From Oegoconia quadripuncta (lineage: Eukaryota; Arthropoda; Insecta; Lepidoptera; Autostichidae), in assembly GCA_949316235.1 (NCBI GenBank), contig OX438758.1, forward strand, positions 7,349,731-7,413,730: DNA of 64,000 nt, written 5' to 3'. Below are positions 10,419 through 21,117 of this stretch, in pieces. Both the position numbers and the translations under genes were made by a program. Position 1 is the first letter of the stretch, and each line of letters starts with the position of its first letter. The notes under the pieces are model-generated. The model worked only from the letters and a program-made list of their open reading frames with translations, was not told where the DNA came from and did not search any database.

Positions 10419-10740
10419 TTTTTTTTTTTAATGCACGATGGGTTCGTACTTGACCTCAATCACAGTTAAGTGAAGATGAGGTCGAAGTTGTAAGCGTACT
10501 GACCCGGAAACCCCAACACATTTGGGGGACTAGCTATCTTATCTCTGACAACCGGAACACAACAATGCCATTAACATTGCTGCTTGGCGGCAGATTTAGA
10601 TAAGATGGTGGTAGCTAGCCAGGCGGACATTTAAAATGCCCTACCACCAACCAAACCGAGTACTTAAACATGTACCCCGCTGGGGATCGAACCTGCGACC
10701 TCCGAATCGTAAACCCAATGTTGAGCCACGGAGGCGGTTA
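10419..10740 (-). mobile_element. SINE B, near full length
   Basis: Reading the minus strand: CCGCCTCCGTGGCTCAA, B box GGTTCGATCCC, CTAGCTACCACCATCTTATC, and poly(A) after ATGCA-type tail. The head lacks about 8 bases relative to other copies (the usual GTTTACAT is missing around 10720). Together with 11471-11790 it shows a string of same-orientation copies. Confidence 0.9.
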
Positions 10741-11059
10741 AAGCGCTTCCATAGTCTGTTTCCATTTTGGTCACATAAAAAAAATATATTAAATTAAAAA
10801 TATTCTCATAAAGGACAAATTTCACTTACATAAGAAGAAGACAGTTATAGTATTTAATTGATAGTCATTCGCAATTATTTACCAAATTCGTCAAGTCCAT
10901 AAAAATTAAAAACACAGTTTAAGCAGTCGTGTTTTTTAAGTGCCGAATAAACATTTTCGTACTTTATTGTCTGTCCATTTCTGCCGCCAAGCTATTGTGA
11001 CCGCATTGTTGTGATTCAAAACCGAAGTTCTACTTCTTGATTTGTGGTTGCGGAGTGAT
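10741..11059. other. No gene recognised
   Basis: AT-rich with no visible features. Confidence 0.4.
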
Positions 11060-11265
11060 GAGAAATAGTGTCTTCAGTCCTCCGGCTGACATGATAGGAA
11101 CCCTACGAATCCCGCCTGTCGCATATCAAACTCCAGAAGGCACGTGCGTTTTTGAAAATATTAAATTAAACTACCCATGCCAATAACTTCTATTTCACTT
11201 ACCTGACATGCCCTATTTTTTTCCTTGGAGTAAAAATACTCATCCGGTATATGTGTACGAAGTAA
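11060..11265 (+). repeat. Dispersed repeat family G, right part
   Basis: CTACGAATCCCGCC, GCCAATAACTTC.ATTTCACT and CCTATTTTTTTCCTT are shared with 25980-26140 in the same order and strand. Confidence 0.65.
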
Positions 11266-11470
11266 TGTCTAAATAGCCGCTAAAAAGGCGATAAGCTTCA
11301 TATTCCGTTCCCAAAACATTTTCCATTTGAATGACGTACTAGATCGGAACTAGTTTCGGTCAGCTGATAAGTGGTCGACACATTCGCTCGGACCCCTATC
11401 ACTTTATAGTATAGGAGCCTGTGAAGCATTTTGTAAATTTTATTCATATTGCATTGGCGATGAAAATAAG

Positions 11471-11790
11471 TTTTTTTTTAAATGCACAATCTCAATCACA
11501 CCTGATGTTAAGTGAAGATGAGGTCGAAGGTGGAAGCGTACTGACCGGGAAACCTCAACACATTTGGAAGACTGGCTATTTTATCTCTGACAACCGGAAC
11601 ACAACAATGCTATAAACATTGCTGCTTGGCGGCAGATTTAGATAAGATGGTGGTAGCTAGCCAGGCGGACATTTAAAATGCCCTACCACCAACCAAACCG
11701 AGTACTTAAACATGTACCCCGCTGGCGATCGAACCCGCAACCTCTCAATCGTAAACCCAACGTTGTTTACATTGAGCCACGGAGGCGGCT
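11471..11790 (-). mobile_element. SINE B, near full length
   Basis: Poly(T) at 11471 (tail on this strand), CACCTGATGTTAAGTGAAGA, GCTAGCCAGGCGGACATTTA, inverted B box GATCGAACCC, and head ending GAGCCACGGAGGCGG at 11790. Loses the CGGGTTAG stretch next to the tail. Confidence 0.9.
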
Positions 11791-11849
11791 GAAGTGTAAA
11801 AGAATAGTAAAAAATAATAAAAATCTATTAATCAGCATAAATTCCATGA

Positions 11850-11940
11850 CATTAATAATAATGATAATAATAAAAATCTTTATTGCAGGAACTTGTCCCA
11901 TATCAATTTAACAAAAGATAAGACATATAATTAAAAAGTA
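11850..11940 (-). mobile_element. Possible LINE 3' tail
   Basis: (TAA)n at 11855-11875 precedes AAAATCTTTATTGCAGGAAC. On the minus strand this reads as an AATAAAG-type end followed by a simple-repeat tail, as in other LINE tails here. Short and unassigned. Confidence 0.35.
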
Positions 11941-12029
11941 AGTTTGTTTGTAGGTAAAGACCTCCAAAGATACTCACATTTACCTACGTTAGTTTTATTT
12001 ATTACGTAGTAGTTATTATTTATTCACAT

Positions 12030-12285
12030 AGATTATGTAGTGGTTAGATACTCTGACCGCTATATCTAGACGTCGCGGATTCGAATCCCGCTAGCAGCAT
12101 ATTTTTGTATGATGCACATGTGTATGTACCGCAGTGGATGTTGGCACTAATATATATTAAAAATGTATTTGTGTAGTTTATCAACCATCTGGTATTTATA
12201 ATACAAGCCTAGCTGCTTAGTGGGGAACTAGATGGGGCTGTATATGTGTCCAAAGATATTTATTTATTTACCTACTTTCTCGAAT
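12030..12285 (+). mobile_element. SINE A, diverged copy
   Basis: GTAGTGGTTAGATACTCTGAC, shifted A-box region, B box GATTCGAATCCCGC, TATCAACCATCTGGTAT, GGAACTAGATGGGGCTG and a (TTTA)n tail. The CCGAGTTATGGATG word is altered, showing age. Confidence 0.8.
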
Positions 12286-12481
12286 TAATAGATAAATATA
12301 CTATTGTTAGTGTACAGTAAAGAATATTTATATCGCACTATATGTTATCAACTATTTTAGAAATTGTTCAATGACCATCTTTGTGTGATCGATCACATTT
12401 AAACTTAGCCCTCACGAGACTTTACGTCATCGTAGTTTAATTCGAGGATTTTAATGTTATAAGCCTTCATGTTTCCAAATT

Positions 12482-12772
12482 GAACCATCATCATCTTCAT
12501 CATCATCAGTCCGTAAACATCCCACTCAGGGATATAGGCCTTCCCTCGCATATGAGGGAGTATGGGCCATAGTCCACCACGCTGGCCCAATGCGGGTTGA
12601 AGACTTCACATGCCTTTGAATTTTTACTTTTTAGGCATGCAGGTCTTCTCGCGTTTTCCTTCACCATTTAAGAGCAGTCGGATAAACGCACATAAGTAAT
12701 TAAATTAAATTTAAAAACTCATTGGTACATGGCCTGCTGTTAACCGCTGAGCCACCGACGCTTCAAATTGAA
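12482..12772 (-). mobile_element. SINE C (tRNA-derived, (GAT)n tail)
   Basis: On the minus strand: AAGCGTCGGTGGCTCAGCGG head at 12772, CAATGAGTTTTTAAATTTAA, GTCCACCACG-type body word on the plus strand, and a GAT-repeat tail at 12482-12508. The B-box segment is deleted, unlike 42161-42440. A 61-codon frame inside is meaningless. Confidence 0.85.
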
Positions 12773-13082
12773 TAATTAATTTTAATTTGTAAGTCCACTA
12801 TACTATTAACAATGTTAGAACACAGGCTTCTGTACTACAATCTTAGGGTACCGCCTATTGATCGTCGTCGATAGAGAACCGTAATAAAATGGAATGTTGG
12901 TGCCAGGAAGGATGATTATTTTTATCTTTCACGACATGTCCTCAACATTTTTAGAAAAACGAGAACTGCAACGTTCTGTAGGTACCAGTTTATAGCAATA
13001 TTACACATTACACAGTATAGCAATATTACATATTTACAAATATACCACATGTTGTTTACAGTTGATCGCTATTTGTACCTAT
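12773..13082. other. No gene recognised
   Basis: The phrase TAGCAATATTACA occurs twice near 12996 and 13018. Otherwise featureless. Confidence 0.4.
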
Positions 13083-13403
13083 GCCTCTGTGGCTCAATGT
13101 AAACAACATAGGGTTTACGAAAAGTCGCGGGTTCGATTCCCAGCGCGGTATACATGTTTAGTACTCGGTTTGGTTTGTGGAAGGGAATTTTAAATGTCCG
13201 CCTGGCTAGCTATCACTTATCTAAATCTGCCGCCAAGCAGCAATGTTAATAGCGCTGTTGTGTTCCGGTTGTCATAGATAAGACAGCCAGTCCCCAAAAT
13301 AAGATGGCGTTTCCGGTCGGGTCAGTACGTTTCGACCTTCGGCCTCATCTTCACTTCAGGTGTGATTGAGGCCAAGTACTAACCCGTGGTGCATAAAAAA
13401 AAA
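13083..13403 (+). mobile_element. SINE B, near full length
   Basis: Head GCCTCTGTGGCTCAATGTAA, B box GGTTCGATTCCC, TGTCCGCCTGGCTAGCTA, TAGATAAGACAGCCAGTCCC, and tail CCCGTGGTGCATAAAA ending in A9. Plus-strand copy opposite to its neighbour at 13850. Confidence 0.9.
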
Positions 13404-13439
13404 TTATTACGATCGGAGCAATGCAACTCCAAAGATATC

Positions 13440-13636
13440 AGCACTTCCATTGACACCTGAGAGAGGGACTATATTAATTCTCTGCCTAGGGGGATAGCCT
13501 ACCCGTGACAGCGTACCCGTGGCCACGCCGCCGCCCGGAACACCGGGGGGTTTTTAGTGGGTAGGGCCGCTCCGTCTGGAGCGGTGAGTCGAAGGCGTAA
13601 ATGCGTTTTCCCCCCGTCAAAAAAAAAAAAAGGGTA
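13440..13636 (+). mobile_element. Family H: probable poly(A)-tailed LINE 3' end
   Basis: Very GC-rich for this window (CACGCCGCCGCCCGG). Ends GGTGAGTCGAAGGCG, GCGTTTTCCCCCCGTC, A13, GGGTAG. It aligns in order with 6235-6368. A GC-rich 3' end plus poly(A) is consistent with a LINE, perhaps R1-like. No coding frame is retained. Confidence 0.5.
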
Positions 13637-13849
13637 GCCTGGCAATCTGAAAAACAGGTTTATTCAGTGAAATAGTAGGTATATACTTGTTTCAGAATTT
13701 TATAAAAAATCTCGTACTCACACCTATAAAAACGTATACAACAGCTGATTTAAATAGCTGATAATCAACCTATAAGACCGATTAAAACAACACATACTTA
13801 TGATGACCCATATCAAAAAAACGTTTAAAATATATTCTTCAATATCATG

Positions 13850-14202
13850 GTTTTTTTTTTATCCACAACGGGTTAGCACTTTACCTTAATCACACCTGAT
13901 GTTAAGTGAAGATGAGGCCGAAGGTGGTAGCGTACTGACCCGGGAACCCCATCTTATTTGGGGGACTGGCTATGTTATCTTTGAGAACCGGAACACAACA
14001 ATGTTATTAACATTGCTGTTTGGCGGCAGATTTAGATAAGATGGTGGTAGCTAGCCAGGCGGACATTTGATATGCCCTATGGGGTAATCTGTGCCTATGA
14101 CCAACCAAATCGAGTACTAAATATGTACCCCGCTGGGGATCGAACCCGCGACCTCCGAAAGGTAAACCCAATGTTATTTACATTGAGCCACGGAGGCGGT
14201 TA
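13850..14202 (-). mobile_element. SINE B, full length with small insertion
   Basis: Poly(T) at 13851, ACAACGGGTTAGCACTTTAC, ACCCCATCTTATTTGGGGG, inverted B box GGGGATCGAACCCGC, and head ending GAGCCACGGAGGCGGTTA. An insertion near 14083-14100 (GGGGTAATCTGTGCCTATGA) is not in other copies. Confidence 0.92.
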
Positions 14203-14339
14203 GGTTGTCTATAAGGTTAGAAAAGACTTCTCATTTACTATGGACATAATAGTAAAATATAGATATAGTAAAATTCTTTCAAAATTTCCCTTACACACAT
14301 GGTCATATAAGTCGCCTCCTCAAAGTCAGTAATTCATTC

Positions 14340-14888
14340 AAGTATACGCTTTTTTAATAAGGTTCCTGTTGATATATTCCTTTCAATAAATTTAAAGATA
14401 CTATAAAACAGAAACTTATTAAGAAAGCATATTATAAAATATCAGATTATTTAGATGATAAACATTCATGGACATGAACAGCCCGTTCGCGTAACCAGGC
14501 TATTTCACAATTAATAATGAAATATTAAATATAAAATAATAATTAATAATTTTGTAACATAAATACCTTTTTTTTAAAAGATCAACCTCTCGAGTTTCTT
14601 GCTTGTTCTTCTCAGGGGAAAATTGGTTTTTGAACAAGTAGTAGCTTAAAAAATGTAAAATCTGACTATTTTAAGTGTTACCCTGTGTATTCAGTATTCA
14701 GTATTGAGTACGTTTTATTGCAGTATCACAAATATGGTAGTACATGCTTACGAGTAAAACTAGGTGTTAAATAAATATTTGTGACGCCCCGTTGGGGCAT
14801 GGCAATATTATCTTACATTAGGAGAGGGCCTGACAGTTTATTATTGTGTACCTATAAAATAAAGCATTTTTTGATTTTGATTTTGGTG
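14340..14888 (+). mobile_element. LINE-1* 3' end with coding remnant
   Basis: From 14350 the sequence corresponds to the C-terminal codons of the 31.6-33.5 kb LINE (phrases like TTCCTGTTGATAT, AAGAAAGCATATTATAAAAT, ATGATAAACATTCATGGACA). The 3' untranslated part follows (TTCTTGCTTGTTCTTCTCAG) and then the TTTTTTGATTTTGATTTT tail. It is interrupted at 14690-14844 by another LINE tail. Confidence 0.8.
14690..14844 (-). mobile_element. LINE tail nested in LINE-1*, with target duplication
   Basis: A 155-base block splits the conserved LINE-1* phrase CCCTGTGTA...CCTATAAAATAAAGC. TGTGTA flanks it at 14684-14689 and 14845-14850, which fits a 6-base target-site duplication. The block begins with a (TTCAGTA)n repeat followed by CGTTTTATTGCAGTATCAC, which reads as a minus-strand LINE 3' end. 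Confidence 0.75.
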
Positions 14889-15248
14889 ACCCAAAAAGAA
14901 ATACTTTCAGCACACTGGAAATACATTATTTAAGGTTAATAAGGGTAACTGAACGAAATAAAAAGAAGTCAATTTAACATTGTATGCTACGCCAAATATC
15001 CTGTGTAGTTGTTTGTTTAACAAACGAACCGATATGTTCGGACAACTACTAAACAAGGTTATGTGAGCACGAATAGCCAGGGGTTCTTAGGGAGTGGTCT
15101 GTTTTTAAATGGGACGCAGGAGAAGTCGAAAATTGTAATGCAGAGAACTATTATGCCTGGGTCATCAATGTTTTGAAATTTGGAACAAGTCATTAATTTT
15201 TCATTATTCATTTATTTCATTATTCATCAGTCATTAGTTAGCTTATTA

Positions 15249-15348
15249 CTGACCCGGAAACCCCAACTTATTTGGGGGACTGGCTATCTTATCTCTGACA
15301 ACCGGAACACAACAATGCTATTAACATTGTTGTTTGGCGGCAGATTTA
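15249..15348 (-). mobile_element. SINE B internal fragment
   Basis: CTGACCCGGAAACCCCAACT, CAACCGGAACACAACAATGC and TTTGGCGGCAGATTTA only. Both the head and the poly(A) tail are missing. Confidence 0.8.
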
Positions 15349-15759
15349 ATATAAATTAAACAGGTGGTTTTTTTTTAAATCTTATTTCAAGGAGCTTAGT
15401 CGAAAGCGGCTATGCCGCTCCATTGGTACAGCTTACTTATGTACTAGACGGCTAATTCCTCCATCGCACAGCAATTTTATATAAATTATACATATTTTTG
15501 GCTGCTAGAGACGCAGGGTGTGCTACAGCCCTATTGCAACCACCTAATACTCGTATATTATGGTTTATAACAACTTCTCTTCTATAATATTATATAGTAA
15601 TCTTCTATAATATTTAATATAAATTAAGAACAAGACATGTGTACAAATTTGGGCCCAAAAGATATTCATCTGTAAAATGTCTGTGAGCCATCTCGAAAAC
15701 AACTTATGAAAACCGTTTTCATATCGGTTCAGCCGTTTTGGTGCCGCAATAGTTTTGAC

Positions 15760-15972
15760 GACTGATTGGCTGGATAGTGACCCTGACAGCGAAACAACGG
15801 TTGCGGGTTCAAATCCCGCCAGGGGTAAAGCTTGTGTGATGAATACGAACAATTATTCCCGAGTCATGGATGTTTATATAAATATTTATGTATGTTTATC
15901 CGTTATCCAGTATCCATAGTACAAGCTTAGCTTTGTTTGGGACTAGGTGATTGGTGTTCGAAATATTTATTA
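15760..15972 (+). mobile_element. SINE A2 (diverged subfamily)
   Basis: A head region near GACTGATTGGCTGGATAG, B box GGTTCAAATCCCGCC, CGAGTCATGGATGTTTATAT, TTTATCCGTTATCCAGTATC and GGGACTAGGTGATTGGTG. These subfamily words recur at 26402-26900 and, inverted, at 27775-27870. Confidence 0.8.
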
Positions 15973-15991
15973 ATTTTTTATTATAAACATA

Positions 15992-16185
15992 TTATTTACT
16001 AGCTTCCCGTCCGCCTCTTCGCGGAATTTTCTATCGCGGAAATTTGTTTATCCCGCGGGAACTATTCAATTTATCGGGATAAAAAGTATCCTATATTTTA
16101 ATCCAGGGTATGGTCTACTTATTCACCAAATTTCATTGAAATCTGTTCATTAGTTTCACCGTGATTGGGCATTCTTTTATCGAGA
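15992..16185 (-). repeat. Dispersed repeat family E
   Basis: TACTAGCTTCCCGTCCGC, ATCCCGCGGGAACTATTC, ACCAAATTTCATTGAAATC, TTCACCGTGATTGGGCA. Matches 56278-56493 in the same orientation. No frame. Confidence 0.65.
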
Positions 16186-16731
16186 ATCACACTGATTAAT
16201 AATGTTGGAATCTAAACTGTGTTTATATAAGTTATTAACATTTTGATTTCCAAATAGTAAAACGATTCGACTAGAGTTTGGGCACCGGTCTCGTTCACTG
16301 TCAGAACGAAATACATAATCCCTTTGCAGCAGTACAGAAAGCCAATATCTTAAAAGCGCAGTGCTCTGGTGGCTCGCTCCTCGAATTGCAAACACTGCCT
16401 GTCTGTTCTTTCTGTACTCCTAGCTTAGCATGGTTTGAAGAAACTTCTAAATCTTATGTCGTAACTTTTTATTTCTCTTTACGTGGTTGATAAAAATTTG
16501 TAAAATTCAGATACCAAAGTATAGTACAGTCGGCGTCATAGTTATTTACACTGGGCTCTAAAATCATTTTACAGACTATCATTTTACAGAATTGCCGCTA
16601 AAATAGAGCACGCACTATTCATGTTTTTGTTATTTTATTTTTATTCCAATATTGATACTCAATTTTTATGTTAAGTTAAAAATGGAGCGAATACAAGTGA
16701 TTTATTTATACAGAATAGCCGCTTAAATAGA
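16186..16731. other. No gene recognised
   Basis: Opposing frames of 72 and 70 codons at 16177-16490 shadow each other. The phrase AATAGAGC.CG recurs around 16600 and 16722. Confidence 0.4.
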
Positions 16732-16825
16732 GCCCGTAAACATCCCACTGCAGGGATCGCCTTATCACGTATGATGAGGTAGTATGGGCCATAGTCCACC
16801 ACGCTGGCTCAATGCGGGTTGGGGA
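16732..16825 (-). mobile_element. SINE C 3' fragment
   Basis: CCCGTAAACATCCCACTGCA, GGGCCATAGTCCACCACGC, GCTCAATGCGGGTTGGGGA. The tRNA head is gone. Confidence 0.8.
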
Positions 16826-18441
16826 ATATAACTTATATATTATAATTAAAAGGCACAATTACAGCGCGTTACGCGCGACGGCAAATAAGTGGCGTCGTCA
16901 TCTTCTGTGTCGGTGTGGTCAATAAAAGAGACGGGATACACTTGTACTGAAAGAGAGAGGTTAATCATTGCTGAACAGGAACGAGACGATGCCGCTATTC
17001 GCTTTGAAACGTAACGCGTCGCATGATGTGTCGCTTGCTATGCAAAATACATTAAAGACCTTTTCGCGGAAATAGTCGCTAGACGAAAGGTTCGCGGCTA
17101 CGCTGAACGCTGCGTAATTTCGACTGGTGTGTAATAGGTAACTTAAAAAACACTGCAAGCGCATTTAGCCGAATTCTCAGCGCAGTACATTGCGCAGGTG
17201 TGTCGCTACACTAATACTCTAAAAACAACCAAGACCTTTAAGATTAGGTATAGGAAATTACACCACAAATTTTTTTTACAGGACTAAACACGACATCCAC
17301 GGGAAGAGATGGGTTGGTTCCATTCTTTTTACGTGTCGATACCATACAGCATAATATGGTTGGACTAAATTAGATTTTTCATTTTTCAAAAGCGTCAGGA
17401 GACAAACGTATCGTATCACAACACTGGGAAAAATCCTGTAAAACGGAAAACGTCTTACGTAAACAATTTAACTGTATATCAGTCCGATCTTTTGGATAAG
17501 TGGAAGGTACGCACGTGACATGGGCCCAAATGTGCTCTTTACAGACGGCTTTTGAAGACCGTGTCGATTACCTAATCTAGTTTACTATTGTGCTTTAGGA
17601 AGTTTTTGTTAAGTAACTCATGGACGTACGTGACGGTGTGTGAACTTCTTTTCCGGCCCGCCTCTTTGCTTAATGTTAACAGCGTCGTGGCGCAGATAAG
17701 ATACCAGCAAATGTAGGCTATAGAAGTCCTTTACGGCATAAATGCCTGGTTAAACTATATAGATTGAAAATTTAGAATACCCCCAAGAATTTGTGGTTAT
17801 CATGTCATTCAGATAAACAAACCATTGTCGATTTTGAACACCCGATGCAAAAAGAGGGGTATTATAAGTTTCATCGCTATGTGTGTGTATACCTCTCAAA
17901 CGGATGTACCGACTCGCGTGCTGTTTGTTTTATCAAAATCGGTTCAGACGTTTTGTTTTAATCGCTTGTTATCTCGGAGGTTTTCTAAAATTTCAATTTT
18001 CATCAAACATGGCTAAGACCCCCATAGTTTGATCGTAAATGTAAAAAAACTGCACTCAAATCGCAATTACTGAGATGCAGACAAAGACACATGCCGTTAA
18101 ATACATAACACTCGTCGTTTTACGTTGGGGGTTAAAAAGGCAATACTCTAACTGTCTAATCCAGAGATCTTCGCCCATTCCTTTTTGGAAATCTGAATGT
18201 CCATTCCTTAGGTAACCTCAGAGAGACTGCGCTTAGTATATCATCCAGATGAATAAACCGACTATGCTAAAAAATATCTTCTAGCTTTTTTATCAACCAT
18301 CGCTTTAGAGTCATCTCGAATACACCAGTTTTTGAAAATAACGTTTACAAAACCGGTCAACCATTTTGACGCTACGATGCCACAGATAGACAGATTTCAA
18401 ACTTGTCGGAGGTCAATCGAGAAAATTTTACAGCAATGGTA
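16826..18441. other. Mostly unassigned DNA with one family D piece
   Basis: 17285-17350 carries CACGGGAAGAGATGGGTTGG and CTTTTTACGTGTCGATACC, a family D fragment on the plus strand. The block 17830-18140 (AAAAGAGGGGTATTATAAG, ATCAAAATCGGTTCAGACG) has the look of a degenerate mobile element, but no second full copy is visible. Frames of 67 and 63 codons here have no recognised domain. Confidence 0.4.
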
Positions 18442-18696
18442 TTTTTTTTTATGCACAACGGGTTAGTACTTGACCTCAATCACACCTGATTCTGAGTGAA
18501 GATGCCACAGCAATGCTATAAACATCGCTGTTTAGCGGCAGATTTAGATAAGATAGTGGTAGCTAGGCAGGCGGACATATCAAATGCCCTACCACCACCC
18601 AAATCGAGTACTAAACATGTACCCCGCTGGGAATCGAACCCGTGACCTCCGATTCGTAAACCCTATGTTGTTTACATTGAGCCACGGAGGCGGTTA
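18442..18696 (-). mobile_element. SINE B with internal deletion
   Basis: Poly(T) at 18443, ACAACGGGTTAGTACTTGAC, then a jump from GAAGATG to CCACAGCAATGC that loses about 70 bases. The rest is intact to GAGCCACGGAGGCGGTTAAA. Confidence 0.9.
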
Positions 18697-19112
18697 AATG
18701 CGGCGGCGGAAGCAATGGTATTAAAAATAGTAAGTTTAAAAACAAGCTTTTAATGCTCCAACATGATTATCACATATTATTCCAGTACAAAGACGAGTAG
18801 CAAAGTTCATCAAGGAGTTCCAGTGGCATACATGTGGCTCCATCTTCAGACTATCTTCATCTAGCAACAAAACAAACTAACCCAAATTCGACTATCATTG
18901 CCATTTGCCACCAGGGACTGCCAGTTCCTACATCCCGGCTCCATCATCACATCATGGTGGCATAATAAAGTCCACAGATAAGTCCACCTTTGTACGTGAC
19001 CTATTATTTGTACTATTTATAATATTGCATTGTCACCGAACTTAAATAAATATGCCAAATGCAGGTCTAAATATGCAAATTATTTCGGGAAGTCGATCGG
19101 ACTAAAAGGCTT
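18697..19112. other. No gene recognised
   Basis: The moderately GC-rich block at 18780-18990 may be a repeat, but no partner copy is seen in this window. Confidence 0.35.
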
Positions 19113-19193
19113 AGTAGTCCGATGATCTATAATCATCTGCATCTTCGGATTACTGAGCCGAAAAAGTCTCAGTAGTTCGATCATCGGACTACT
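19113..19193. repeat. 15-base perfect inverted repeat
   Basis: AGTAGTCCGATGATC at 19113-19127 pairs with GATCATCGGACTACT at 19179-19193. The second arm is part of a shorter imperfect palindrome (AGTAGTTCGATCATCGGACT), so alternative hairpins are possible. Confidence 0.65.
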
Positions 19194-19269
19194 GATACTA
19201 GTGGTCAAATTTCAGGTTACTGAGATACCATTAAGGGGTTGAAAAATGCTTTGCAAATTTTGAAGCGGA

Positions 19270-19678
19270 AACCTTACTTACGAACATTGCAAACTAAATA
19301 AAAGCTTGTAATTAGACGGACCCAATTTACATTTCCATAAATAACTGGACTGATAACGACAATGATTATCATTGGAGTAAAAAATCTATTACGTAATTAG
19401 ATTCCAACCACATATTTGCTGTAGCTCATATAGTAGATAAAGTTATGAAGGAATGCGCGGCCTGCCTCGAGGCAACCTTACTTACGAACATTGCAAACTA
19501 AATAAAAGCTTGTAATTAGACGGACCCAATTTACATTTCCATAAATAACTGGACTGATAACGACAATGATTATCATTGGAGTAAAAAATCTATTACGTAA
19601 TTAGATTCCAACCACATATTTGCTGTAGCTCATATAGTAGATAAAGTTATGAAGGAATGCGCGGCCTGCCTCGAGGCA
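19270..19678. repeat. Exact 204-bp tandem duplication
   Basis: The unit beginning ACCTTACTTACGAACATTGC and ending GCGGCCTGCCTCGAGGCA occurs at about 19270-19473 and again at 19474-19677, head to tail, with no difference visible. No frame crosses it. Either a very recent tandem duplication or an assembly artefact. Confidence 0.95.
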
Positions 19679-19845
19679 GTGCGCCCCAGCAAATATTTGA
19701 TTATACCCCCCATGTCGGCGGTATATGGGATCTTCTAAATTGTATTAGCTAATAACTAAGCTATTCTTCAAGCGTTGTCTGTCTTGTCGGAGTTTTCATT
19801 CCTTACATATAAGTACTTCGCCAGTCAAATAGAATAAAATCAACA

Positions 19846-20118
19846 TCAAAATCAAAAATGTTTTATTTTGCAATTTATAAGAATAACATTTGAAATCGTC
19901 ATGACATACAGTTATCGCTCATTCACTAGGCAGTCTCCCCACAGAAGAACGAGCAAGAAACTCCGGGGTTGCTCTTTTTAAATAAGTCAATACAAATACA
20001 ATTTGAAATACCTAATTGTAAAATTTATGATTCGACAAAGAAAAATAAGAATAAAATGTACTGCATAATGCCGAGCGGTTCATGTCCACGCATTCTTATC
20101 ATCCAGATAGTCACAAAT
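19846..20118 (-). mobile_element. LINE-1* 3' end fragment
   Basis: Minus strand: the tail appears here as ATCAAAATCAAAAATG at 19848, AAGAACGAGCAAGAAACTCC (3' UTR), then GCCGAGCGGTTCATGTCCAC and TTATCATCCAGATAGTCAC, which are the last codons before the stop. Closest copy is 28998-29545. Confidence 0.8.
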
Positions 20119-20140
20119 GTTATAATGCATATCGTAAACG

Positions 20141-20360
20141 ACCACTAAGGGACTTTCCACCAAAACATTTCTATAGATTTGCACGTTTCAACGGCGATGG
20201 GCTCACCCCCGGTCACGTTTGCATTTCTGTATATTTCGAAAGGTGAATCGCGGGTATTGTTTCGAGCATTAAACTTTTAATTTTTGAAACACCCAAACAT
20301 ACGCGGTTTGGGATATAAATGATCACTACATTGGGATAAAGGTCGTGACATTTGTAGAAA
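20141..20360 (-). repeat. Dispersed repeat family D
   Basis: GGGACTTTCCACCAAAAC, CAACGGCGATGGGCTCACCC, GTATATTTCGAAAGGTGAAT, TGAAACACCCAAACATACGC, TTGGGATAAAGGTCGTGACA. One of the longest copies. Class unknown; no frame or TIR seen. Confidence 0.7.
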
Positions 20361-20635
20361 TCAAAATGCATAATAAACTATGAATTCGAGGTTTAATAAA
20401 TATTTCAAATAGATTTTACAATGAAGCACGAATAGCCATTAGCGCAGTTATAAGAAGAAGGAAGTATTGCTAGACTTAAAAACTTATATCTCAAACTTGC
20501 GTTGCTATGTAAATAATGAAAAAAATTGCAAAATTACATTTTTAATTGGTATGTTCAGGCTGACCTGAACAACGTTATGTATGTATATAAGTACTTAATA
20601 TAAGCTCAATCAACAACGATTTTAATGATAATAGT

Positions 20636-20735
20636 TGATGATAATCATATATCATATATCATATATCATCATCATACAGGCTATAGGACGGCCACTGCTG
20701 AACATAGGCCTCCCCCATAGATTTCCACATTAACC
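20636..20735 (-). mobile_element. RTE-like LINE 3' end with short-repeat tail
   Basis: The plus strand shows a (ATATC)n/(ATC)n stretch at 20645-20680, then ATACAGGCTATAGGACGG, CCACTGCTGAACATAGGCCT. The reverse complement AGGCCTATGTTCAGCAGTGG matches 5635-5862. The tail repeat is on the correct side for a minus-strand LINE. Confidence 0.75.
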
Positions 20736-20744
20736 CATATACAA

Positions 20745-20850
20745 TGAACAAATAGTTACGTGTAGTTTCGGCACGTAATAATAGAACCAACCTGTCTCTT
20801 CCCATGGGTGTCGTAATGGAAGTCTACTAAAAGACGTCTCCATACCTACC
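20745..20850 (-). repeat. Dispersed repeat family D, right part
   Basis: TTTCGGCACGTAATAATAG, CAACCTGTCTCTTCCCATG, TCGTAATGGAAGTCTAC. Complements the GGGAAGAGATGGGTTGG phrase of other copies. Confidence 0.6.
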
Positions 20851-20851
20851 T

Positions 20852-20952
20852 ATAACCAAACAGAATACTAAACATGTACCCCGCTGGGATCGAACCCGCG
20901 ACCTCCGATTCGTAAACCCTATGTTGTTTACATTGAGTCACGGACGCGGTTA
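20852..20952 (-). mobile_element. SINE B head fragment
   Basis: AACATGTACCCCGCTGGGAT, GACCTCCGATTCGTAAACCC, TTTACATTGAGTCACGGACG. Retains the tRNA-like head and B box complement; the body and tail are absent. Confidence 0.85.
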
Positions 20953-21117
20953 GGCGAACCACGAAGCAAACAAGAGTTAATCCATTTAATATAGACCTTC
21001 CTACCAACATAAACTCAACGTTCTCATCCGCAGATGGTTCTTAGCTTAAGTCGCTCTTTCTTTGGGCTACGTGCAGTTTGCAAATGTATTTTCAAATTTA
21101 AGGAATGATGAATAAAT

